A stretch of DNA of 64,000 nt from Massilia sp. CFBP 13721 (GTDB lineage Bacteria; Pseudomonadota; Gammaproteobacteria; Burkholderiales; Burkholderiaceae_D). Shown one piece after another: positions 36,301 to 42,741 of this stretch. The stretch covers positions 1-64,000 of the forward strand of contig NZ_JACYUY010000002.1 of the NCBI RefSeq assembly GCF_014842025.1. The letters are read 5' to 3'. The translations under genes and the position numbers were made by a program. Below the pieces are notes generated by a model, which worked only from the letters and a program-made list of their open reading frames with translations, was not told the DNA's origin and searched no databases. Each line of letters starts with the position of its first letter. The stretch's first letter is position 1.

Positions 36301-37089
36301 GTGCTGGTCCATGCGCCGGGCGACCTGAACCGGCTCAAGCATTACGGGCTGCTCGATAACGTCACGCTGTTCCTGCATGGCGTGCTGGACTGGCCGGAGC
36401 CGACACCGACACCGGCATCGACGCCGGCGCCGGCGCCGGTGCTACCCAGGGCGCCGAGCAACTTCACGATCGCCTCATATGGCTTCTTCCTGCCGCACAA
36501 GGGCTTGCCGCAGCTGGTTGAGGCGCTGGCGCTGCTGCGCAGCCAGGGGCGCGACGTGCGCCTGAACATGGTCAATGCGGAGTATCCGGTCGGCGAGTCG
36601 CGCGAGCTAGTGGCGCAGGTGCGCACCCTGGCGCAGGCGCTCGGCGTCGGCGACCACGTCGATCTCTGCACCGATTTCCTCGAAGACCATGCCAGCCTGG
36701 GACGCCTGGACGCCGCCGACCTGATCGTGTTCCCGTACCAGAACACCGGCGAATCGTCCAGCGGCGCGGTGCGTTATGGCCTGGCCAGCGGCCGGCCGGT
36801 GGCGGTGACGCCGCTGGCGATCTTCGACGACGTCAGCCGCGTCACTTTCCGCCTGCCCGGGCAAACGCCCGCCGACATCGCCGCCGGCATCGGCGCGCTG
36901 ATCGACGATATCGCGGCCGGCGCCGCGCGCATCGGGGCGGTGCAGGCGGAAGCGGCGCGCTGGCGCGCGGCGCACCGTTATTCGCACCTCGGCGAACGGC
37001 TGTGCAACATGCTGACGGCACTGCGGGCGGCGCAGGAGAGGGAGCGCGCCGGCGGCGGGCCGGCCGGTTTTTCTCCGGCGCGCAGCTAG
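33358..37089 (+). CDS. Three-domain glycosyltransferase, 1243 residues
   Basis: Three GT-B modules in one chain. Module 1 (about 1-400) starts ILIDLQGAQTESRFRGIGRY and has EX7E EGFGLPVLE near 317. Module 2 (about 477-835) has EGFGMPMAE near 731. Module 3 (about 850-1215) starts KIGWITTWNTKCGIATYSAH, contains a Pro/Ala/Thr linker (about 1014-1034), and has GESSSGAVRYG near 1131 in place of EX7E, so its second Glu is missing. The start at 33358 overlaps the FkbM stop; 33361 is also possible. It is comparable in design to WbdA- or WsaE-type polymerising transferases of ABC-exported O antigens. Its stop overlaps the convergent gene's stop. Confidence 0.87.
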   Translation: MMRILIDLQGAQTESRFRGIGRYSLSIAQAIARNAGGHEVWLALSGAFPGSIADIRAAFAGLVPPERLRVFAVPQPVAEQEPVNQWRARAAEHIRAHFLLELQADVVLVSSLFEGYVDDAVTHIGPATPGTRTVAILYDLIPYLRPDVYLPTAILRQYYERKIASLRRADLLLSISAYSRTEAVATLGLDPERVVNISTAVDGRFQPMRLPDELTAPLRARLGIRRKILMYAPGGFDSRKNFEGLIDAYARQPAHHRADYQLVIASKISRGDQVNLENLAARAGLRADELVLTGYVGDDELVMLYNLAELFVFPSRHEGFGLPVLEAMACGAPVIGADATSIPEVIGNPDALFDPASVEAIAACLRRYLDDAGLRERAREHGLRQAQRFSWDRSAIAAVAALERLVANDAPAAAQPWEQRQAQSAARYRALLRDVAAAYRNVPHADDDELKWLAEIMAANLQQTEQVRRSRPLPERLSWRIEGPFDSSYSLALLNRETALALGELGHDVGLHSTEGPGDFPASAAFLAANPEVARLHRRIAALRPEDADVSSRNLYPPRVADMRGRINMLHHYAWEESAFPDEWVTSFNEHLQGMTCLSAHVHKVMIDQGVHVPMATSGCGVDHWERVAADRTRACPGRGFRFLHVSSCFPRKGADVLLRAYGAAFTSADDVTLVIKTFANPHNDVHTWLAAARRDYPLYPDVVILEEDMSDAELKGLLEQCHALVAPSRAEGFGMPMAEAMLSGLPVITTGWSGQLDFCTPETAWLVDFSFAPAQTHFSLFGSMWAEPDQGHLGRTMREVFEATPAQRRQKAERGRELLLARFRWRDVAARLVDAARAFAAPAAPAEQKIGWITTWNTKCGIATYSAHLVRNLPADVTVFAPHAEQRTAADGPAVVRCWESGDADTLDELAAAIDAAGITTLVLQFNYGFFRLEHLNGFLLAQQAAGRVVVAMLHATIDPLHVPHKRLELLLPGLRGCGRVLVHAPGDLNRLKHYGLLDNVTLFLHGVLDWPEPTPTPASTPAPAPVLPRAPSNFTIASYGFFLPHKGLPQLVEALALLRSQGRDVRLNMVNAEYPVGESRELVAQVRTLAQALGVGDHVDLCTDFLEDHASLGRLDAADLIVFPYQNTGESSSGAVRYGLASGRPVAVTPLAIFDDVSRVTFRLPGQTPADIAAGIGALIDDIAAGAARIGAVQAEAARWRAAHRYSHLGERLCNMLTALRAAQERERAGGGPAGFSPARS

Positions 37090-38972
37090 CTCGCCCGCGC
37101 CAGCGCGGCGCACACCCAATCGACGGCGCGTGCGCGCGCATCGCCGCAGGCGCCGTCATCGAGTGCGGCCACCACGCCGGCGCGCCGCGTGTGCGGCAGC
37201 GGAGCGCGCAGTGCCCGCACCGTGGCCGCCACCTCTCCCGTCGTGCACAGGAAGGCGTCGACCTCGGCGGGCAGGGCGCCGATCCAGCCGGCGTCGTCCG
37301 CCCGCGGCAGCGGGCAGGCGCCATCGCCGACGAAAAAAACCAGCCGGACTCCCAGCCGGACCAGGTGCGCATACAGCCCGTCGGCGCAGGCCGCGGCCAG
37401 CGTGGCCGACGTACCCCCCAGGGTGAGCAGGACGTCGCCGGTGCGGATGTCGGCGACCGCGCCCGCTCCGCTTGCGCCCGGCGCCGGCGCATGACGGTGA
37501 TGCCAGGGGCCGCCGCGTGCGTTCAGGACGACCGACACCAGCGCTACCCCGTGCATGCCCTGTGCGTCCGCGTGCGGGATTTCCTGTAACGCGCCCAGGT
37601 CGAGCAGCAGCCGGCGCGGCGCGGCCAGGTCGGGCATGGCGGCGAAACACAGCGCCAGCTGCACCAGCGTGGATGCGTCGGCGCGCAAACCGGGGAGCGC
37701 GGCGAGCGCCTCCACCAGCGCTTCGCTGCCGCGCGGCGCCAGGGCAGCACTGGTAGCGGTGTGCTGTTCGAGCGCGCGCAGCGCGCGCCGGGCGGTCTGG
37801 TCCCAGGAGAACTTGCGTGCCTGCGCGCGCCCGTGCGTGCGCAGGCGTTCGCGCAAGGCTGGGTCCACCAGCACGGCCTCCATCCGCGCCGCGATCGCGC
37901 GCGGACAGGCCGGGTCGAACAGCGCCTCGTCCAGGCCGATCACTTCGGGAATGCTGGTGCTGTTCGAACCGATGACGGCGGCGCCGCAAGCCATGGCTTC
38001 GAGCGCCGGCAGGCCGAAGCCTTCGTGCAGGGAAGGCAGCACGAACAGCGTCGCCACCCCGTACAGGGCCACCAGTTCCGCATCGCTGACGTAACCCGTC
38101 AGGACCAGTTCGTCCGCCGTCACCCCATGGCGCGCCGCATGATCTTCCAGTTCGCGCCGCTGCGCATCTGAAAGGCGGCTCGCCACCACCAACTGATGGC
38201 CGGCGCGCACCTGCTCCGGCAGCAGGGCGTAGGCCGCGAGCAGGCCGGCCAGGTTCTTGCGCGCTTCGTAGCCGCCGGGGGCGCACATCACGAAGGGACG
38301 CACGATGCCGACACGGCGGCACAGCGCGGCCAGCTGCGCCGCCGTCGCACTGCCGGGGGCGAAGACCTCGTCGACGGCGCTGGAAATGGCCACCACGCGC
38401 TGCGGCGCCAGGCCGAGCGCCCCGATCGCTTCCGTGCGCGCGTAATCGGAAATCGACAGCAGCAGGCCGGCGCGCCTGAGCGAATCGATCTTGCGCATGT
38501 AGAACTGACGCAGGTCGGGCGTGCCCAGGTAGCTGTCCGGATTGAGCAGCGGGATCAGGTCGTACAGGATCACGGCGGTGCGCGCGCCCCCGATAAACGT
38601 GCCGACCGAAGCGACGGCATCGTCGAGATAACCCTCGAACAGGCTCGTTACCAGCACGACGTCGGGCGCCAGCCTGGCGATGAATTCTTCACGCAGCATC
38701 TCGGCGGCGCGGGTGCGCGGCGCCGCGTTCGGGTCGGTTTCGGCCACGCGTCCCGGCGTCTCGAATACCCGGATGCGCTCCTGCGGCAGCAGGCCGTCGA
38801 AATCGGCGCGCAACGCGCCGATGCTGTCTTCGAGCGCGGCGTTGAGCACCAGCCAGATCTCGTGGGGGCCGGCGTTGCGCAGCATGGCGCGCGCGAGCGC
38901 CGTCGCATAGCGGCCAATGCCGCGGAAGCGGCTGGCCGTCTGCGCGGCCTGCAGGTCGATCACGATGCGCAT
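37086..38972 (-). CDS. GT4 glycosyltransferase with extra C-terminal domain
   Basis: A 628-residue protein. A complete GT4 domain (about 1-395) opens IVIDLQAAQTASRFRGIGRY, close to module 1 of the convergent three-domain protein, with EX7E EGFGLPALE near 315. The C-terminal 200 residues begin RRLLLDLGALQEIPHADA and contain TGDVLLTLGG, a reduced form of the LLVDVSEL-type domain often joined to O-antigen transferases. It is the last gene of the minus-strand run; the small gene upstream ends 5 bases before it. It probably adds a mannose- or rhamnose-type sugar, but the donor is unknown. Confidence 0.85.
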   Translation of the reverse strand: MRIVIDLQAAQTASRFRGIGRYATALARAMLRNAGPHEIWLVLNAALEDSIGALRADFDGLLPQERIRVFETPGRVAETDPNAAPRTRAAEMLREEFIARLAPDVVLVTSLFEGYLDDAVASVGTFIGGARTAVILYDLIPLLNPDSYLGTPDLRQFYMRKIDSLRRAGLLLSISDYARTEAIGALGLAPQRVVAISSAVDEVFAPGSATAAQLAALCRRVGIVRPFVMCAPGGYEARKNLAGLLAAYALLPEQVRAGHQLVVASRLSDAQRRELEDHAARHGVTADELVLTGYVSDAELVALYGVATLFVLPSLHEGFGLPALEAMACGAAVIGSNSTSIPEVIGLDEALFDPACPRAIAARMEAVLVDPALRERLRTHGRAQARKFSWDQTARRALRALEQHTATSAALAPRGSEALVEALAALPGLRADASTLVQLALCFAAMPDLAAPRRLLLDLGALQEIPHADAQGMHGVALVSVVLNARGGPWHHRHAPAPGASGAGAVADIRTGDVLLTLGGTSATLAAACADGLYAHLVRLGVRLVFFVGDGACPLPRADDAGWIGALPAEVDAFLCTTGEVAATVRALRAPLPHTRRAGVVAALDDGACGDARARAVDWVCAALARAS

Positions 38973-38977
38973 CGGCG

Positions 38978-39187
38978 TCAGCGCTGCCGCAGCTGCGCCT
39001 TGAGGGCGTCATGAGCGGCCTGCGCGTCCGGCGACAGGTCATTGGCGTCGAGCGGGACATGCATGCGCCGCGGCGGCAAGGGCCGCAGGCGTAGCTTGAT
39101 TGTCCGCAGCAGCCGCTGCAGGCCGGGTGCGTGCGCGAGCAGGGTGCGCGCCAGGCGCTTCATGTGCCTGATCATGTGCCCAATCAT
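38978..39187 (-). CDS. Small stand-alone tail-module protein
   Basis: A 69-residue basic protein. Its ATG overlaps the stop of the upstream transferase gene (ATGA, 39184-39187), supporting real, coupled translation. An amphipathic helix region (LLAHAPGLQRLLRTIKLRLR) is followed by LSPDAQAAHDALKAQL. The layout matches the C-terminal tail of the FkbM protein, the small protein at 41512-41784 and residues 49-126 of the transferase at 42742-44916. Internal ATGs (MIRH, MKRL) are alternative starts. Function unknown; a membrane-association or docking piece is a guess. Confidence 0.6.
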   Translation of the reverse strand: MIGHMIRHMKRLARTLLAHAPGLQRLLRTIKLRLRPLPPRRMHVPLDANDLSPDAQAAHDALKAQLRQR

Positions 39188-41502
39188 GCGCGGCCAGCCC
39201 GGTCGAGCGCGGCCGCCAGGAGACCGGCCGCACCGTCAACGTTGGCGCCGGCGTCGAAACTACAGGCGACGACGCCGCGCGCCAGCCACGCCGCAGGCGC
39301 CGCTGCACCATCGGGGACGAGCGTGAGCCAGGCGTCGCCCGCGCCGGCGTCAGCCACGGCGTCGTCGAGCTCCAGGTCGGCCCGGCCGATCAGGCCGAGC
39401 GTGAAACGGCGCGCGTAGCAGTAGCGGCTGCCGTCATGGCGCACCGGCTCGATACGCCAGCCCGGCGGCGCTTGCGTGAGCAGCGCGCGCAGCAGCGCTT
39501 CTTCGGCGGGCGCCGGCGGGTGCCCGACGTCGACCAGTACCTGGCGCGCACCGCCGCGCGGCCGGTTGGCGGCGATCGCCGCCGCTGTCTGCAGCAGGTC
39601 GGCCTCGGGCACGGCGCTGCCCAGGGCGGCGATCGCTGCCAGCAGGCGCCGTTCGGCCGCGCGCGCGCCCTCGTGCGCAGCCGCTTCGATGGCGTCGTGG
39701 TACAGCGCGGCGGCATGCGCCGGCGCCGCGGCCGGCGCCAGCACGCGCCAGCCGGCGGCGCAGGCGGCGCCGTACCAGTGCGTGGCCTGCGCGAGCATAT
39801 CGGCCGCGGGCACGATCACGCCGGTGGCACGATCGAGCACCGTCTTGTTGCACGGGTAGGCCAGGCAGGATGCCGCCCGGCCCGTGTCCTTTTCCTCGGC
39901 CAGCGCCGCGTAACCGTGCGCCAGGTACAGCGCGCGGTAATACCGGCCGGCCGGGCCCTGGCCGGCTTCGGCATCGCTGATGGCCTGGCCGAGGAAGAAG
40001 TCGTCCAGCACGACCATGCCCGGGTGGCGTTCCAGCAGGTCGAGCAGGGGCGCCAGGCCGGCCACATTGCCGACCTGGTAGACGATGCGCTCGAAGCCGT
40101 CCGCGTTGGCCTCGAACCAGGCGCCTTCCTGCGCCGGCACCAGTTCGATGTCGTAGTACTGCGCCAGCGCCGCCAACAGGCCGGCAGGGGAGCGTGCGGG
40201 CACTGCCGGCACGACCCAGGCCAGGCGCGGCCTGGCGGGCGCGGCGCCGGCCGCCGCCACGCGCGTGGCGTGCGTGCGGGGGTGGCGCGCATGGGCCTCT
40301 TCGAAGGCCTCGATCGCGCGCCGTGCGCTGGCCTCCCAGGAAAACCGGGCGGCCTGCGCCAGGCCATGCGCGCGCAGGCTGGCCTGGCGCGCCGGATCGG
40401 CGAGGACGGCGGCCATGGCGGCGCCGATGTCGCCAATGCGGGCTGGATCGAACAGGGCGTCGGCGCGGCCGATCACTTCCGGAATGCTGCTGGTGTTCGA
40501 GCCGATCACCGCTGCTCCGCAAGCCATCGCCTCCAGCACCGGCAGGCCGAAACCTTCGTGCAGCGAGGGGAACACGAACAGCGCGGTGCAGTTGTAGAGC
40601 GCAACCAGGTCGTCGTCGGACACGAAGCCGGTCAGTACCAGCTCGTCCTGCGCCAGGCCGCGCTTTGCCGCGAGGCGCTCCAGGCGGACGCGCTCGGGCG
40701 CCTGGACGCTGCAGACCACCGCCAGCTGGTACTGGCGGCGCAGCGGCGGCGCCAGCCCGGCATAGGCTTCGATCAGCCCTTCGATGTTCTTGCGGTAGTC
40801 GATGCCGCCGGTGTACATGATGAATTCGCGCCGCAGGCCAAGGCGCGCCAGCAGTGCGCTGCGCGCCTGCGGCGCCAGCACGCGCGGGTGGAAGCGGGCG
40901 TCCACCGCCGACGAGATATTCACGATGCGCTCAGGCGGCAGTCCGAGCAGCTCGGCGCCTTCGCGGCGCGCCGATCCCGAAATCGCCAGCAGCAGGTCGG
41001 CGCGTTTGATGTTCTCCAGCTTGCGCCGGTACCAGGCGGCCACGCTCGGGTCGCCCAGGTAGCGTTCCTTGTACACCAGCGGGATCAGGTCGTACAGCGT
41101 GACGGCGCTGGCGAAACGGCCTTCGTCGTGCGGCACCGAGGTGATGGCGTTGTCGCCCAGTCCTTCGAACAGGCTGGCAACGTGGACGACGTCGGGACGC
41201 AGGCCGGCAAGGTAGTGTTCGCGGATCCGTTCGGCGCTGTGCAGGCGCCAACGGTTGCGCGGATCGGCTTCGCTTGCCGGCAACGGTACGGCGAAGGTGG
41301 TGATGTGCGACTGCGGCAGCAGGCTGTCGAAGGCTTGCCTGATCGCGGCGACGCTGTCGGGATAGGCGTCGTTGAGGACGATGCGCAGGTCGTGACCGGC
41401 CGGGTTGCGCGCCATGGCCAGCGCCAGCGCCATCGAATAGCGCCCTATGCCGCGCTGCATGCTGGAAGCCTGGCAGGCTTGCAGGTCGAGGACGATGCGC
41501 AT
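39184..41502 (-). CDS. GT4 glycosyltransferase fused to a half GT-B domain
   Basis: A 772-residue protein. A complete GT4 (about 1-395) opens IVLDLQACQASSMQRGIGRY and has EX7E EGFGLPVLE. Residues about 420-625 match the N-terminal half of the transferase at 42742-44916 (RPRLAWVVPAVPARS, VLDDFFLGQAISDAE, YQVGNV), but the C-terminal nucleotide-sugar half is missing. Residues about 640-772 carry the shared RQVLVDVGHP...PGWRIEPVRHDG domain. The second unit therefore cannot be a catalytic GT-B by itself. It starts 9 bases after the small gene at 41512. Confidence 0.83.
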   Translation of the reverse strand: MRIVLDLQACQASSMQRGIGRYSMALALAMARNPAGHDLRIVLNDAYPDSVAAIRQAFDSLLPQSHITTFAVPLPASEADPRNRWRLHSAERIREHYLAGLRPDVVHVASLFEGLGDNAITSVPHDEGRFASAVTLYDLIPLVYKERYLGDPSVAAWYRRKLENIKRADLLLAISGSARREGAELLGLPPERIVNISSAVDARFHPRVLAPQARSALLARLGLRREFIMYTGGIDYRKNIEGLIEAYAGLAPPLRRQYQLAVVCSVQAPERVRLERLAAKRGLAQDELVLTGFVSDDDLVALYNCTALFVFPSLHEGFGLPVLEAMACGAAVIGSNTSSIPEVIGRADALFDPARIGDIGAAMAAVLADPARQASLRAHGLAQAARFSWEASARRAIEAFEEAHARHPRTHATRVAAAGAAPARPRLAWVVPAVPARSPAGLLAALAQYYDIELVPAQEGAWFEANADGFERIVYQVGNVAGLAPLLDLLERHPGMVVLDDFFLGQAISDAEAGQGPAGRYYRALYLAHGYAALAEEKDTGRAASCLAYPCNKTVLDRATGVIVPAADMLAQATHWYGAACAAGWRVLAPAAAPAHAAALYHDAIEAAAHEGARAAERRLLAAIAALGSAVPEADLLQTAAAIAANRPRGGARQVLVDVGHPPAPAEEALLRALLTQAPPGWRIEPVRHDGSRYCYARRFTLGLIGRADLELDDAVADAGAGDAWLTLVPDGAAAPAAWLARGVVACSFDAGANVDGAAGLLAAALDRAGRA

Positions 41503-41511
41503 CGGCGGTGG

Positions 41512-41784
41512 CTACGGCGTACTGGTGCGGTCGATGGCGCGGCGCAGGTCGCGCAGCACCTCGCGCGCGCTGTCGGTCAGCTCGGTTTCGTCGGAGAGAT
41601 GGACCGGCACGGTTTGCCAGTCGCTGCGGCGTGACTGGGCGACGGCTGCACGGACGCGGCCGGCGAGCGTTGGGAAACGGTAGATCTGGCGGCGCAGGAA
41701 CAGGTCCAGGCGCGGGTGCGCGACGACCAGGGCGGCCGCACGCAGCGCGGCCATCCTGAGGATCTGGCCGCGCACGCTCGTCAT
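41512..41784 (-). CDS. Small stand-alone tail-module protein
   Basis: A 90-residue basic protein. Its start overlaps the trhO stop (ATGA, 41781-41784). [19 protein letters not shown] and PTLAGRV follow the same pattern as LVLRQPQVRQLALRILKRS plus PGLYARA in the transferase upstream of trhO. The C-terminus [16 protein letters not shown] matches the common L(S/T)xxAxxxxxL motif. A longer frame to 41886 lies inside trhO and is not supported. Unknown function; probably partners a transferase. Confidence 0.6.
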   Translation of the reverse strand: MTSVRGQILRMAALRAAALVVAHPRLDLFLRRQIYRFPTLAGRVRAAVAQSRRSDWQTVPVHLSDETELTDSAREVLRDLRRAIDRTSTP

Positions 41785-42665
41785 GCAGCGCTTGCCTGGT
41801 CCGCGCAATGCGGGCACGACACCCCGTACACGTACTGCGGCGAGAGCTGCTCGCGCGGGGTGACCACGGCGCGGCAGGCGAAGCACTGGGTGGTGACGGT
41901 CGGTTCGAGCTTCGGGTTGAGCGCGGTGCGGTAATCGAAGACGAAGCAGTCGCCCGTGTAATGGGCGCCGCCGACGTCCTCGAAGTATTTCAGGATGCCG
42001 CCCTCTAACTGGTAGACGTTGTCGTAGCCGATGTTCTGCATGTGGATCGCCGCCTTTTCGCAGCGGATGCCGCCGGTGCAGAAGGTGACCACGGTCTTGC
42101 CGGCGAAATCGTCCTTGTGGGCGGCGATCACGTCCGGGAACTCGGTGAACTTGGCGATGCGGTAGTCGACCGTGTTCTCGAAGGTGCCGACGTCGACTTC
42201 GAAATCGTTGCGCGTGTCGACCATCACGACCGGCTTGCCATCGTCGTCGTGACCCTGGTCGAGCCAGCGTTTCAGGGTGGTCGCTTCGACGGAAGGGGCA
42301 CGGCCCAGTTCCGGTTTGATCAGCGGCATGCGCATGGTGATGATCTCTTTCTTGATCTTCACCAGCATGCGCTTGTGCGACTGTTCTTCCGAATGGCTGT
42401 ACTTGACGTCAATGTCGGCGAAGCGCGCGTCGCTGCGCAGCCAGGCCAGGTAGCTGTCGATGTCCGCCGGCAGGCCGGACAGGAACATGTTGATGCCTTC
42501 CGGCGTCAGCAGGATGGTGCCTTTCAGGTTCAGCTGCGCGCAGATCGCCTGGAACTTCGGACGCGCGTCTTCGGTGTCGTCGAAGCTGACGAATTTGTAG
42601 GCGGCGATGTTGACGTAGGAACCGGCGACCGGGGCGGCCGTCGTGTGATGGGTGGTGGTTTGCAT
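41781..42665 (-). CDS. trhO: tRNA uridine-34 hydroxylase TrhO (YceA), rhodanese family
   Basis: A 294-residue protein with the YceA layout: an N-terminal acylphosphatase-like domain ([33 protein letters not shown]), a rhodanese domain whose active loop is [11 protein letters not shown], and a C-terminal Cys cluster (CFACRAVV...CPHC) that probably binds zinc. TrhO makes 5-hydroxyuridine at tRNA position 34 using oxygen, one of two routes to cmo5U/mo5U. ATG 42665 is used; a TTG 18 bases upstream is possible. It is unusual that a transferase operon follows directly, with coupled starts. Confidence 0.93.
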   Translation of the reverse strand: MQTTTHHTTAAPVAGSYVNIAAYKFVSFDDTEDARPKFQAICAQLNLKGTILLTPEGINMFLSGLPADIDSYLAWLRSDARFADIDVKYSHSEEQSHKRMLVKIKKEIITMRMPLIKPELGRAPSVEATTLKRWLDQGHDDDGKPVVMVDTRNDFEVDVGTFENTVDYRIAKFTEFPDVIAAHKDDFAGKTVVTFCTGGIRCEKAAIHMQNIGYDNVYQLEGGILKYFEDVGGAHYTGDCFVFDYRTALNPKLEPTVTTQCFACRAVVTPREQLSPQYVYGVSCPHCADQASAA

Positions 42666-42698
42666 GATTGCCAAGTAGCTCAATTCTGGTCAACCGCT

Positions 42699-42704
42699 AT
42701 TATA
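42699..42704 (-). promoter_or_regulatory. Candidate -10 for trhO and following genes
   Basis: On the minus strand CTTATAATAGCGG, 34 bases before the trhO ATG. A very similar CTTATAATACCG occurs before the next gene upstream (44983-44988). No convincing -35. Confidence 0.45.
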
Positions 42705-42741
42705 AGCCGTCGGGCTCGCGCGGAAATCATGGTGGCCGGCT

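Noticed and set aside
33058-36378. 1106-codon minus-strand frame
   Set aside because: Antisense to the three-domain transferase, whose motifs leave no doubt about the coding strand.
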